A stretch of DNA of 64,000 bases from Cephalotus follicularis (GCA_001972305.1 BDDD01002369.1:1-64000); one strand, 5' to 3'; counted from the first letter of the stretch, positions 1 through 10,733 are shown. Numbers and translations are program-made. The notes: a model not told the origin generated them from the sequence alone.

Positions 1-122
1 CAGATGGCATTTAGACTTTGATATTCAACTTGTAATTCCTTGCACATAAATCAACTTAGTTAGATGCAAATATGTTATCATCAAAACAAGGATTGAGACT
101 TAAACGTCAACAAATGTCAACA
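1..122 (-). repeat. Cop1 3' LTR, first 122 bases only
   Basis: On the minus strand the segment starts TGTTGACATTT directly after a polypurine tract and matches the start of the Cop1 5' LTR (8512 downward) and of the Cop3 LTR (55950 upward). The rest lies left of the window. Confidence 0.85.
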
Positions 123-137
123 TTCTCCCCCTTTTTG
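123..137 (-). promoter_or_regulatory. Polypurine tract of Cop1
   Basis: The minus strand reads CAAAAAGGGGGAGAA and abuts the TG start of the 3' LTR, the position at which plus-strand DNA synthesis is primed. Similar purine runs recur at about 241-270 and 320-336. Confidence 0.8.
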
Positions 138-399
138 ATGATGACAAAATTTGCTTCATTTTAAACACAAATTGTATAACTTTAAGCAATATGATAATAA
201 TGCACAAGTACGTACAAATAAGACATGTTCATGTACACATGCTCCCCCTTAATTCAATATCTCCCCCTTAGTTAAATAAGGGGTGTTTACTTGTCATTAT
301 TTCCCATCTTTTCCTATACTTTCTCCCCCTTTTTGTTATCATTTCAAAAAGGATTTAACTTGTTATAATCAAAACCATTTATAGTTATAAAGCAATGTT

Positions 400-592
400 A
401 TTCACATTAGATACCAAAACTATAACTTTGAATCATTCACATTGCACACCAAGCATTCATTGAACCAATACAAAACATTAACACAATATCATTCACATTA
501 GATACCAAAACTATAACCTTGAATCATTCACATTGCACACCAAGCATTCATTGAAGCAATACAATACATTAACCGAATATCATTCACATTAA
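400..592. repeat. 91-bp tandem repeat, two copies and a partial third
   Basis: Two near-identical 91-bp units at about 400-490 and 491-581 start ATTCACATTAGATACC and are followed by a short third start at 582. They lie in the non-coding stretch between the extra reading frame and the polypurine tract of Cop1. The rest of 138-738 is AT-rich and shows nothing else. Confidence 0.75.
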
Positions 593-738
593 ATAAAATG
601 CATAATGAAATATTACAAAGTTGTTGATCACATCACAATTTCACATTACAAACTTTAGTAGCACAAACCATAAAATGTTTTCCACAAGAAAACACTACAT
701 CATCATAAAATGCATAATGAATCATGATATGCATGAGC

Positions 739-1989
739 TCAATCGTCCATTGGAGTGTCTTCATTATCTCCAGCCATATCTCCCTCCAAGTCATCTGTCG
801 CTGCATCATCTCGGTGAATGTCATCGTCATCTTGGCTCGAAGAGGAGGAGATAAGGCCTTCGTTGCCAATTATCCCTATTTCTGCAAACCTCTTTGCCAT
901 CCTCTTTTGCCTTCGTTTAATGGTTTGAACATTCACCTTCATTTCTTGGACACCTTGCTGTAGGCCTTTAATTGCTTCCAAGATTTCTTCGAGTTTGGTG
1001 CTTGGCAGGTTGATATTTGGTATGGGCTCCTCTTGGGGCTCTCTTTCTTCAGTTTGAGCTTCATCACCCATTTCCTCTTCTCCTTCTTCTTCAATGACTC
1101 TATTCGAGTCCTCCTCCCTAGGGATCCACGTCCCAAGTCTTTTATGTTTCTTGAATCCCATTCGTCCGAGGGTTCCCTTCCGTAGCTTGTCTATACTCTG
1201 GAGTGGGAAATGTATCTCTCCAGTTAGTTATATTTCAAAATATAGAAGGATTTTGGTGATGATGTTGCTGTAGCCTAGTCTGGCATTTTCTCGATCATGG
1301 ATTGCGTGCATATGGTTGATTATAAGGTAGGGGACATTGATCTTTTTTCCAGTGATGAGGTGATACATAGTGTACGCCTCCATGTGAGTTACCTTATCGA
1401 ACCCCCCAGCCTTAGGCAAAATGTGTGTGCAGACAGCATGATGTAGGAACCTATGATGTAGGCTAAGGTTCCTAGTGTACATTCGTTGCATAAAGTCGGC
1501 ATTTTCTCCGAATAGCAACTTGACACATTCTTCTTTGTCAAAATTTTCATTTATCAACCAATTCCTTTGATTCCAACCTCTTGGACCTTCATGTGGGATT
1601 CCTAGGATATTTGCTAAGGTTGGTACATCAAATGCTATTTCCAAATTCTTGACTTTTGTGGTTAAATCTACCCTAGAGGTAGCTAGTATATGAACATAAA
1701 ATTCCTTGATTAGCTCTGGATAGCTAGGCAAATTAATTGAAAATAAGGGTTCTAACCCTTGTGCACGTAACCACTCAACAACAGGGAAACCCTCATTGTT
1801 GTAAAAATCAAAGTCTAATACTTTGCCTACTAGTATTTTGTGATTGAAGTAGGCTTCGGGATACCTTGAGAGTGAAGGAGTTGCCTCTGGTGTGGCTGGC
1901 AGTGAAGTTCCACCCTTGCTTTTGTGTCCAAACGACTTCCTCTTCTTTCTAGACCCTTCCCCAGCTTCAATGTTCTTGGTATTAGGCAT
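739..1989 (-). pseudogene. Extra reading frame between pol and 3' LTR of Cop1, one internal stop
   Basis: This 416-codon frame runs in the same sense as pol, starts at ATG 1989 and is interrupted once by TAA near 1230; the segment from 1161 to 739 continues in the same frame. The N-terminal 30 residues are basic. Residues about 60-200 hold a segment (PELIKEFYVHI, then a region with LANILGIP) that from memory resembles the 'putative plant transposon protein' family found with plant LTR elements. The C-terminal part has an acidic stretch, a heptad-like helix (LEEILEAIKGLQQGVQEM) likely to form a coiled coil, and an acidic tail. No membrane segment is evident, so an envelope-like role is not supported. 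The position matches additional or env-like frames of some copia lineages. Function unknown. The near-intact frame contrasts with the more damaged pol. Confidence 0.65.
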
Positions 1990-2094
1990 CTTTGGTGAGT
2001 GTTTGAGGTTTAAAAATGATTTTCGGTAGTGAGATGGTTCGAAATCGCCAGAGACAAAGTTTGCGAGTTAGGGATTTGAGATTTTAGGGTGAAA

Positions 2095-2260
2095 ATGTGC
2101 TGACAGACGACGCTTTTAGTTTTAAAATACGACTAAAGCGTCGACGGAGTCGGGTAAAGCGTCGGCGCTTTGATCAATTTCCCTAATTCGAACCCTAATT
2201 TTTGTGTAAAGCGCTGAGGCTTTAATTCCAAGCGTTGGCGCTTTGCTCTGTTTTTCTGCC
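2095..2260. repeat. GTCGAC-type palindrome cluster inside Cop1
   Basis: Several copies of the GCGTCGACGCTTT-type motif lie between the end of pol (2357) and the extra frame (ATG 1989), for example GTCGAC at 2140-2145, GCGTCGGCGCTTTG shortly after, and decayed copies near 2210-2250. The same motif fills the U3 part of this element's LTR. No TATA box is evident between the cluster and ATG 1989. Confidence 0.7.
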
Positions 2261-2356
2261 GATTTTTCGAAAATGCGTATGAATGAATGAAAATGATGCA
2301 ATACTCAACATATAAGCAATTTAAGCAAAGAACATATAAGCATACAATCATATTAA

Positions 2357-2870
2357 TCATTCAATTTCACACAAACCTAGTTCCATTCTAAATTTGGAGA
2401 ATGTTTGTTCGTCTAAAGGTTTTGTGAAAATGTCTGCGTCTTGTTCTTGAGTCGGGACGAAGACTAACTCAATGTCACCTTTTTCTATGTGATCTTTTAT
2501 GAAGTGATATCTTATGTCAATGTGTTTAGTCCTAGAGCGATGAACCAGGTTTTACCCTAAACATATTGCACCAGTGTTATCACAACTAATTGGCACTTTC
2601 TCGAAATTAAAGCCATAGTCAAGAAGTTGTTGTTTCATCCACATGATTTGGGCGCAACAACTTCCCGCGACAATATATTCAGCTTCGGTAGTAGAAAGTG
2701 CTACCGAATTTTGTTTTTTGCTAAACCAAGAAATAAGCATATTGCCTAAAAATTGACAAGTGCCACTTGTACTTTTTCTGTCTACTTTGTATCCTCCGAA
2801 GTCGACATCGGAGTATGTATGTAGGTCAAATGATGAGTTCTTAGGATACCATAAACCTAAAGAGGGTTTA
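2357..2870 (-). pseudogene. Cop1 RNase H and C-terminus of pol
   Basis: The minus strand shows the copia RNase H landmarks in order: YSDVDFGG, then DRKSTSG, SKKQNSVALSTTEAEY, a CDNT segment and a final ADIFTKPL segment near 2400, ending at a TGA at 2359-2357. A stop at about 2552 interrupts the frame, and a frame change lies at the boundary with the RT near 2868. The enzyme would degrade the RNA of the RNA/DNA hybrid during reverse transcription in the cytoplasmic particle. Confidence 0.85.
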
Positions 2871-3885
2871 TTCTAGATACTTAAAAATTCTTTTTACCGC
2901 ATGCAAGTGAGATTCCTTAGGACATGCTTGAAATCTCGCACATAAGCACACACTAAACAAAATGTTCGGCCTACTAGCCGTTAAGTAAAGCAATGAACCT
3001 ATCATGGTTGTATAAATTTTTTGGTCTATAGGTTTACCTTGTTCGTCCTTGTCTAGTTTAGTGGCAGTGCTCATGGGGGTCTTACTCTTTTTGGCGTTCT
3101 CCATCCCAAATCTTTTAAGTAGGTCTTTGACATACTTTGATTGGTTGATGAATATTCTTTCTTTTAGTTGTTTGACTTGAAGTCCAAGGAAATAGTTGAG
3201 CTCACCCATCATGCTTATTTCAAATTCATCATGCATGATCTTAGAAAAACTCTTGCACAAATTTTTATTAGTAGACCCAAAAATTATATCATCAACATAG
3301 ACTTGGACAATTAAGATTTCTTTATTAAAAGTTTTTGTGAAAAGAGTAATATAGATTGTTCCTCTTTTAAAGCCATTTTCAAGTAAATAACCACTTAACT
3401 TTTCGTACCAAGCTCTAGGAGCTTGTTTCAAACCATATAACGCTTTTGAGAGTTTAAAGACATGGTTAGGCAAATGAGGGTTTCAAACCGGGGAGGTTGT
3501 TCCAAATAAACTTCCTCCTTTATTACATCATTTAACAATGCACTCTTAACATCCATTTGAAAAAGGGTGAAATCCTTAAACGATGGATATGGAAGTAACA
3601 TACGTATAGATTCTAGTCTAGCTACGGGTGCATACGACTCATCAAAGTCAATTCCCTCTTCTTGGGAATATCCCTTAGCAACTAGCCTAGCTTTATTTGT
3701 AATAACAGTTCCTTGATCATCTACGTTGTTACGAAATACCCATTTAGTGCCGATTATGTTTTGGTTACTCGGTCTAGGAACTAGATTCCATAATTTATTT
3801 CTTTCGAATTGGTTTAATTCCCCTTGCATAGCATTAATCCAATTTTTGTCCTTTTCGGCCTCATCTACATTTATAGGTTCTATTT
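2868..3885 (-). pseudogene. Cop1 reverse transcriptase
   Basis: Two overlapping frames (3919-3428 and 3473-2868) cover a copia RT. The first holds [18 protein letters not shown] and [11 protein letters not shown], the last carrying the first catalytic aspartate. The second holds [17 protein letters not shown] and the catalytic YVDD (residues 59-62 of that frame). A frameshift near 3475 joins them. Another frame change separates this from the integrase near 3870-3890, beside a run of T. The enzyme would copy element RNA into DNA. Confidence 0.88.
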
Positions 3886-5060
3886 GTAATAAAAAAATCA
3901 ATGTAATTGTGATTAACATTAGACCTAGTAGATACTCCTAATCTAGGATTACCTATTATTGCTTCATGAGGATGTCCTCTTACAACCTTCAAGGTTTTGT
4001 CGTGGAGAGCTTCTTGATAGATTTGTTGAGGGGTTTCTTCTAGTGTTGATTCCTCCTTCTTGGTTTCTTCTAGATTTAGCTTATCAACTCCATTTTCAAC
4101 AAAATCTATACACTTAACATCAATAACTTCTTTTGGAGGTTTAGGGTTAGTTTCATCAAATACAACATGCATTGATTCTTCAACAAGTAATGTTGTTTTA
4201 TTGAAGCATCTATAAGCTCTACTACTAGATGAATAACCAAGAAAGATATCTTCGTCGACTTTGGAGTTGAATTTACCAAGATGCTCTTTTCCATTACTGT
4301 GGATGAAGCACTTGCATCCGAAGGTGTGAAAATAGCTAATGTTAGGGTTTCTCCCCCTCCATAATTCATATGGAGTCTTTTTGAGAATTGGCCTTATTGA
4401 TATGCGATTTAAGATACAACACAAAGTACATATTGCTTTCGCCCAAAAATATTTTGGTAAGTTATTTTCGTTTAAAAATGATCTACACATTTCTTGTAAA
4501 GTTCTATTTTTCCTTTCAACAACCCCATTTTGTTGAGGTGTTTTAGGAGTAGAGAACTCATGTATAAATCCATTTTCATTGCAAAAATTTTCAAACATAT
4601 AATTTTCAAATTCTTTTCCATTATCACTTCTAATTTTAGAAATAGAAGTGTTTTTTTCATTTTGAACAATTTTACAAAAATTTGAAAATTCTTTAAAAGC
4701 TTCATTTTTACGGGCTAGGAAAACAGTCCATGTATATCTAGAATAATCGCCTACTATGACCATGGCATATGATTTACCACCTAAACTTGTAATATCTGTT
4801 GGACCAAACAAATCTATATGCAAAAGTTGCAATGGCCTAGTTGTGGACATAATGTCTTTGCTTTTAAATGATGTTCCAGTTTGTTTCCCATATTGACATG
4901 CGTCACAAACTTTATCCTTTTCAAAGCTAATTTTAGGAAGTCCTTTAACTAGTTCATGTTTTAGAAGCTTCGATATAGTTGACATACCTACATGACCTAA
5001 TCTTCTATGCCATAGCCAACTATCTTCATTTATAGACACTAGACATTTAACATTATTCAA
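3861..5060 (-). pseudogene. Cop1 GAG-pre-integrase and integrase, long intact stretch
   Basis: A 399-residue frame carries the zinc-binding module H18-x4-H23...C52-x2-C55 and then the integrase core. Catalytic residues are D83 (HIDLFGP), D146 (RSDNGKEF) and E182 (VVERKNRT), with D-to-E spacing typical of D,D35E integrases. A GKEHLGKFNSK segment and a phrase of the FLGY type mark the C-terminal region. The final residues run off frame after a frameshift. Integrase joins element DNA to the host chromosome. This is the longest undamaged piece of Cop1, and all catalytic residues are present, but the flanking domains are broken. Confidence 0.88.
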
Positions 5061-5428
5061 GTCACTATATCTACCACATACACATTCCCATGTATATATC
5101 CTACAAACTTAATTTGATTACTATTTATGTCTATCACTTTAGAAGAGTCCTTTTTAAAGGTGACTCTACAATCCTTGTCGCATAATTGACTTATGCTCAA
5201 GAGATTGTGCTTGAGTCCATCAACAAATAGAACATTATGAATAGAGGTTTTATTGTTACCTATGGAGCCAAAGCCTTTGATCTTCCCTTTTGCATTGTCT
5301 CCAAAGGTTCCATCTCCTCCTTCCTTTGATTCAAATTTGACGAAGAGACTCTTGTCGCCCGTCATATGCTTGGAGCACCCATTATCCAAGTACAATTGTG
5401 TCTTCTTGGATAATGCCTTCAAGCACAC
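5057..5428 (-). pseudogene. Cop1 protease
   Basis: The frame opens after a TAG with VCLKALSKKTQ and holds LYLDNGCSKHMTGDKSLF. The aspartic-protease active site reads D-N-G here, while the sister copy Cop3 has the usual D-S-G. The domain would cleave the Gag-Pol polyprotein. It ends in a frame overlap with the integrase piece. Confidence 0.82.
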
Positions 5429-5443
5429 CTACAAACACAATTA

Positions 5444-5942
5444 TCAAATATTTGTTTGAGGTACCCAACAAACCTTGGGTCCTTTGGGGTTAGTCAAGAT
5501 GGTTCCTTTCGGAACCCAAATTTTCTTGACTCTAGAAAAATTTGAATCATTCAATATATTTTCTTTGTAAAAACAAGAGGTAGAAGTATGGCCATTCTTA
5601 CCACAATTGTTGCAAGATACAATTATTCTTCTTTTATAAATAATATTTCTTTTATAAAAACAAGATGAAGATGCATGACCGTATTTACCGCAATGAACAC
5701 ACGAAGCATTTATCCTTTTTTTATATATGGCATTTTTCTTATGATAGCATGATGAAGATGTATGTCCATATTTACCACAAAAATTACAAGAGTTATTCAT
5801 ATTTTTCTTAAACATGGCATTCTTCTTATGAAAGCAAATGAAAGATGTATGTCCAATTTTACCACAATAGTCACATGAAGTTTTTACATTTTTCTTCTTA
5901 ATTTGAACCTTTTCAACCTTTTCTTTTTCTATAATTTCTTTC
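5444..5942 (-). pseudogene. Cop1 gag C-terminal part: four tandem CCHC zinc knuckles
   Basis: Four units of about 26 residues follow one another, each of the form C-x2-C-G-K-x-G-H-x4-C separated by a basic KKNAIYKKR-like linker: CDYCGKIGHTSFIC, CNFCGKYGHTSSSC, CVHCGKYGHASSSC and CNNCGKNGHTSTSC. Zinc knuckles bind RNA and would package the element's transcript. The array comes in addition to the CCHC-like motif in the upstream gag piece (6990-6352). The frame ends at TGA (5446-5444), 15 bases before the protease frame. Confidence 0.82.
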
Positions 5943-5955
5943 CTTTCAAAGAAGG

Positions 5956-6258
5956 TTAGATAAAGTTAACGTTGTTCATCTCCTCATATCCTAGTCCGGC
6001 ATTATCAAAAACACATCTTTGCATGCCAAGAAGATTTTTAAGTTTTTCACTACTATTAGAAAACTTTGAGAATGTTTTCTTTAATGCATCTATTTCTATC
6101 TTAAGGTTTCTATTCTCCTTTTCTAAATATGCTACTTCATTTTCTAGGAGATCTACTTCAATTTTGTTTGAGTTATCTTCCTTAGCCAAATTAATTAATT
6201 TAAGTTCCTCATTTTCATTAACCAAAGTCTTGACCTTTTTCTTTAAAGATGCAATCAT
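5956..6258 (-). pseudogene. Cop1 gag coiled-coil segment
   Basis: About 100 residues are dominated by heptad-like leucine, lysine and glutamate patterns (VNENEELK, LENEVAYLEKENRNLK), predicted to form a coiled coil that could mediate Gag assembly. The frame ends in TAA at a small indel; the Cop3 copy reads through this position into the knuckle array after its own rearrangement. Confidence 0.75.
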
Positions 6259-6351
6259 AGAACTATATTTTTCTACTATTCAGACAAGTTCATCATAGGT
6301 TACCTCATCGCTTTCTTCCTCTTCTTCTTCCTCCAAGGCCATCAACGCTAT

Positions 6352-6990
6352 TTAAGCCACTTCTTCATTTGAATCTTCATCTGAACTAGACTCATCACTA
6401 TCATCCCATGTGGCGATCATAGCTTTCTTCTTCTTCTTCAAGAGATCCTTCTTTTTGAGCTGTGGGCAATCGCTTTTGTAGTACCTTGGTTTGTTGCACT
6501 CAAAACAAATGATCTCTTCTAGCTTACTTGATTCTCCCTTTTGATAGACCTTCTTGTTTGGCTTTCCACCAAACTTCTTCTTGCTAGCTAGGAACTTCTT
6601 GAATTTTCGTGTGATGAGGGCTAGCTCTTCATTATCATCATCATCCTCGGAATCTTCGATTAGAGATGATTTCAAAGCCACTGTCTTCTTTTTCTTTTTC
6701 TCCTTCTCCTCATCATCGTCTTTCTTTTGCATCGAAAGCTCATGGGTCATTAGTGACCCTAGAAGATCCTCTAGCGGAAGAACGTTGAGATTCTTTCCAT
6801 ATTCAGTTGCGGTAACTTTTGGCATCCAAGACCTTGGCAAACACCTAAGGATTTTTCTCACCATTTCACTGTTAGAATAGATTTTATCAAAAGCTTGTAA
6901 TGCATTAATAATATTTGTAAATCTAGAGAACATGGATTTAATATCTTCGTTCTCATTCATAGTGAACATTTCATAGTCATGAACTAACAT
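6352..6990 (-). pseudogene. Cop1 gag middle part with zinc-knuckle remnant
   Basis: The frame holds FTMNENEDIKSMFSRFTNIINAL, a plant copia Gag (UBN2-like) signature, then an acidic/basic linker and a knuckle CFECNKPRYYKSDC. The usual Gly-His is Arg-Tyr here, so this knuckle is damaged; Cop3 has GHYKSDC. An aspartate/serine-rich tail follows. A one-base deletion near 6995 separates it from the N-terminal part. Confidence 0.82.
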
Positions 6991-7052
6991 ACTAATCTTG
7001 CTTCTTTGACTTGATTTGTCCCTTCATAAGTGACCTCAAGTCTATCCCACAT

Positions 7053-7376
7053 TTATTTGGCGGAAATGTAAGAAGAAATCCTATTGAAGTCATTTGCGTT
7101 TATAGCACAAATGATAACGTGTTTAGCTTTTGCATTTACTCGAACTCTTCTTCTATCATTGTCATCATAAAGGTTCCTAGGTTTAGGAATAACATCCCTG
7201 TTTTCAAGTGTGATGGTAGGAAGATTTGGACCATCAACTATGAGGTCCCACAAGTAATAATCAAGGGATTGAATGAAGATAGTCATCTTAGCCTTCCAAT
7301 GGCCATAGTTATTGCCATCGAAGAAAGGAGGTTTTGAGATGTTTTGGCTCTCTCCTACGTTTGTGTTCATTGTCAT
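7053..7376 (-). pseudogene. Cop1 gag N-terminus
   Basis: Starts at ATG 7376, just inside the primer site, with MTMNTNVGESQN, then FFDGNNYGHWKAKMTIFIQ, typical of copia Gag (DUF4219/UBN2 type). TAA at about 7053 replaces the glutamate codon seen in Cop3 (SAKEMWDRL). Gag would form the cytoplasmic particle. Confidence 0.85.
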
Positions 7377-7421
7377 CCTAGATCGTTAAAGGCTCTAGCA
7401 CTTAAGAATTATAAGCCTACC

Positions 7422-7433
7422 ACTCTGATACCA
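7422..7433 (-). promoter_or_regulatory. Primer binding site of Cop1
   Basis: The minus strand reads TGGTATCAGAGT two bases inside the 5' LTR end, matching the 3' end of initiator-Met tRNA, which would prime minus-strand DNA synthesis. Confidence 0.88.
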
Positions 7434-7435
7434 AT

Positions 7436-8512
7436 TGAATAAACTACAATGGGGGGAGGGATTAACTAATTTAAAGAGAGAGAGTTAGAGAATTTACAAA
7501 CACAGTTTTAGAGTGGTTTGGCTTAACTCTTGCCTACATCCACTTTTCCCAAGGATCTCCTTGAGTTTCCACTCGTCTCCGAATAAAATTCTGGGTGCTA
7601 TTCGGTACACCTTTGTGATTGGCCTCAATCACTTACAATTCTCTTTGGGTTCACTCCCAATCTCTCTTAGGGTTCACTCCCCTATTACAATCAAAGTGTA
7701 AAAAGAATAATGTTTGTCCTTAACCTCCCAAAGGTTGGATATTACAAGATAGTATCTCTCAAAAACTAAGTAGCAACAAATATTCGCCAAGATACAAAAC
7801 AAGGGCTTTTGAAAGAAACTTGATGATTTTGAATGCTTGTGGTGTTTTTGCTTGATTTGATCTTTGTATATATGTTCTCTTGTATTCTTGTTGTTTTCTT
7901 TCTTCAAATAATTCTTTGTATATAGCCGTTTCTCGCTTCATAAATCCGTTGGATGTGTCTTGAAACTTGTTGCTTCAAAAACGGCTCATTAAAACTCTGT
8001 CAGAAATTTTTCTAGCCGTACAGAGCGTCGACAGTTTGCCTCAAAGCATCGTCGCTTATATGACCGTTGGGCAGTTCACATTTGAATTGTCTGGTCAAAG
8101 CGCTGACATTCTGGATTTTGGAGTCGACCGTTTCCTCAAAGCGCTGACGCTTTGTGTTGAGCGTCGCCACTTTTGTCAAATTGATTAGCTCCATGAAATC
8201 TCTAGTTTTAACCGCTGACAGATGGCGTCAAAGCGCAGACGCTTTGAGTTAAAGCACTGGCGCTTGCATTTAAGCGTCGACGGTTTGGACACTTACTCCT
8301 TTCCTTGAAACGCTTCAACGGTTGACGCTTTGTTCCTTGCTTCGACTGTTGCACAAAGCGCTAACGCTTACTTCCTGAGTGTCGATGCTTTAAGTTGTTT
8401 CTGCAATTTTCTTGCTGTTTTGTACATTCTATGTTTTTCTTGCACATAAAGTAACTTTGTTAAACACAAATATGTTATCATCAAAACTAGTATTGAGACA
8501 TAAATGTCAACA
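7436..8512 (-). repeat. Cop1 5' LTR (1077 bp)
   Basis: Read on the minus strand, it starts TGTTGACATT at 8512 and ends in CA at 7436 next to the primer site. It is homologous to the Cop3 LTR (55950-57112). Positions 8022-8400 hold a dense palindrome cluster (GTCGAC at 8027-8032; AAGCGTCGACGG at 8272-8283). A TATA-like CTATATAC lies at 7925-7918 and a purine/G run at 7450-7461. Confidence 0.9.
7918..7925 (-). promoter_or_regulatory. TATA box of Cop1 LTR
   Basis: CTATATAC on the minus strand, about 100 bases downstream of the palindrome cluster. The equivalent in Cop3 is CTATAAAC at 56536-56543. Confidence 0.5.
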
Positions 8513-9390
8513 TCATCAATGGCCATTTATTAACTTTGACCTCAAAATTGCATGTATAAATCCCCTACCTTTGATTCCAAGTTAGGAATCCGAAAGTCCA
8601 CCTCTTTAAGTCCTCAGAAGTAGTGTTTGAGCTCCCCCAGTAGCTCCAAGCAGCTTGTTTCCCTTCCTGCTTTGTGCTTTCCAAGCTTGCACAGGTCCAA
8701 CAATGGACAATGGCTCTCCTTTTCTCTCTTTTCTCTTCCTTTCCTCTCACTATTTCTCTCTATTTTCTCTTATGTTTTTCTTTCTGTTCTTTCTTCCTTT
8801 TCTCCTTTCTCCAGGTAACGTGTGAAGGAAGTCACGTTTTATGGTGTTGTGTGTTTCCTCTACCTTCCTTCATTAGCCGCACATGCATGGCGTTTTCCTG
8901 CCTCTCCCTACTCACCTGTGCTTGACCCGCAGGTGTCCACTTCTTCCTTTTCTTCTGGCGTTTCATGTTCTGGCGACATGATGGCATGTCCAACACGTTT
9001 CTACTCACATTTCAAGGCGCCTAAATACCTGCCCTTCATCACATTTATGTCAGTGTTTCACATGTGTTCTGATGTTCGACATTAAGCGTCAACGCTTACT
9101 CGTAAGCATCAGCGCTTATATCATTTTATTCATTGGAGTCGATGCTAACACTTGGCGTCGATGCTTTACGTGCATGTGTTTTATGCCCGTGTTTTGCATC
9201 TTTGGCGTCGACGCTTTGATTCTGGGCGTTGAAGCTTAGGCTAGTTTCCAGCACTTTTCAATTCACATAACACCCTTAGCACTCGTTACTCAATTTTACA
9301 ACATCATCATATTGGAGAATCCATAATTTTATTAATTCATATTCCAATTACAATACGAAATACAATGGATGGAATTTTTTGGCATTATAG
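8513..9390 (-). repeat. Decayed LTR remnant, unit 1
   Basis: This stretch resembles 9960-10733 (shared phrases near 8545-8600 and 9290-9370) and the LTR core of Solo1 near 14170. A pyrimidine-rich block (8700-8815) and GTCGAC-type motifs (9085-9245, for example GTCGAC at 9207-9212) match the layout of minus-sense LTRs elsewhere in the window. The end near 9388 (GGCATTATA) looks like a decayed GGACATTACA terminus. Small frames here are low-complexity and not genes. Confidence 0.5.
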
Positions 9391-10733
9391 AACTTTTCTA
9401 AAATGATAAAACACTTTAGAAATCAATCACATTTCAATTCACATTTCAATCCATAATTTAAAGTGCAAGCAAACATATGCTCAAAATGCAGACAGACCCT
9501 TTTGGTGTCAACACCTAACCTCTAGGCGTCAATGTGTATAGCAGTCCCTTAAGCGTTAACGTGTGCCCCTAGCGCCAACACTTATAGAAGTCTTTCTAGG
9601 TGTCAACTCGCACCCCAGGTGTCAATGTGTATATCGCGAACAATGTTCAGGACAGACTCTCTAGGTGTTGACGTCCTGTCTCTTTGGCGTCGACGCTTCA
9701 AGGCAAGGGCCCTTGAGCGTCAGCGCTTTACCTCTTGGTCGCGACGCTCTAAGGTAAGGAACCTTAGGCGTGAACTTTTTAAGCGTCTTTCTCTCATATA
9801 ATAGGCCAAGGTGTCAACGAGTACCTTTAGGCGTCAACGTCTGTGCAGCCACTAAAATGTCTTTTTCCTATCACAACGCACAATAGTGCCTCGAAATCGC
9901 TGAAACCAAGCAAAACGACGCATGCAAATCAATCCATATTCGTTTCTACCATTTTCTTTCTTGCATCTCATCAATGAACAGTTATTATAACTGAACTCAA
10001 AATTACAGTTATATAATCCCTACCCCTGATTCCAAGTTAGGGATCGAAGTCTACCTCCTCAAGTCTTACCGACTAGTAGCTTTTTGAGCTCCCAGGTCCG
10101 GTGCAGTAGCTCCAAGTTCGAGATTCCAACTCCCAAGCTTCAAGATTTCCAATCTTTTGTCTAGCCCAACAATGGAGGATATGATTTCCTCTCTCTTTTC
10201 TCTCTCTTCCTCCTGTTTCCTTCACTGTTTCTCTCTCTTTCTTATCTGTTTTTTCTTTCTCTTTTCTCTTTCTGTGAAGGTTGGAGAAGACATGAGAGGT
10301 GCGCTTTATGGAGGAGTTTCTCTCTCTTCTCTCCGCCCGCCTGCACACACATGTCCCTTCTTTCTCTTCTCTCTACTATCTCAGAGCTTGGGGAAATGGT
10401 AAAGTGTCTCATACTTCTCTTTCACGCGTCTTCTAACAGTGTTTTAACTTACTTTACCGATAATTTTAGGCATTGACGTCAACCTTTAGGCATTGATGCC
10501 TTGACCATCCATCTTAGAGTTAACAGGCTCCACGAACCGTGTTAACGATTATCTCTTTTGTTCCCAATCGATGGGCATCGACGCTCAAAGCCTCTCTTTT
10601 CGCTTCATTTTTAATCCAACACAACATTGCTTACCACTTTCCGTTCCGAATTCAACATCATAAGTTGAATATCCATAATTCTTATGAATTCATCATTTAA
10701 ATTACAATGAGAAATACAATAATACATTAAATA
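9391..10733 (-). repeat. Decayed LTR remnant, unit 2, split by Gyp1
   Basis: The right end continues after Gyp1 at 29401-29423 and finishes GGGACATTACA, so on the minus strand it would start TGTAATGTCCC, a typical plant gypsy LTR start. Motif clusters at about 9495-9840 (GTCGAC at 9689-9694) and 10470-10590 and a pyrimidine block (10180-10280) match unit 1. No coding capacity is seen. Confidence 0.5.
10729..10733. repeat. Target-site duplication of Gyp1, left
   Basis: AAATA directly before the TG of the 5' LTR; repeated at 29401-29405. Confidence 0.85.

Larger units (their letters stand above)
1..8512 (-). mobile_element. Cop1: Ty1/copia retrotransposon, 3' LTR cut by window edge
   Basis: Read on the minus strand, the order is 5' LTR (8512-7436), primer site (7433-7422), gag, a zinc-knuckle array, protease, integrase, reverse transcriptase, RNase H (to about 2357), an extra reading frame (1989-739), a polypurine tract (137-123) and the first 122 bases of the 3' LTR. 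Integrase before reverse transcriptase is the copia order. All frames are broken, so this is a dead copy. The visible 3' LTR part differs clearly from the 5' LTR, including a short insertion near the terminus, which suggests age. Cop3 at 55950 is a sister copy on the opposite strand. The bases tcatc at 8513-8517 would be one target duplication, but the partner lies outside the window. YVDDIIFGSTN fits a Tork- or Sire-like clade; I cannot decide which. Confidence 0.9.

Noticed and set aside
739-1989. Extra frame of Cop1 considered as an envelope gene
   Set aside because: No signal peptide, membrane segment or fusion-like motif can be seen; only the position is env-like.
8627-8925. Hydrophobic Ser/Phe/Leu-rich frames that look like membrane proteins
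   Set aside because: They are translations of pyrimidine-rich LTR tracts; similar frames appear at 10157, 38667 and 48428.
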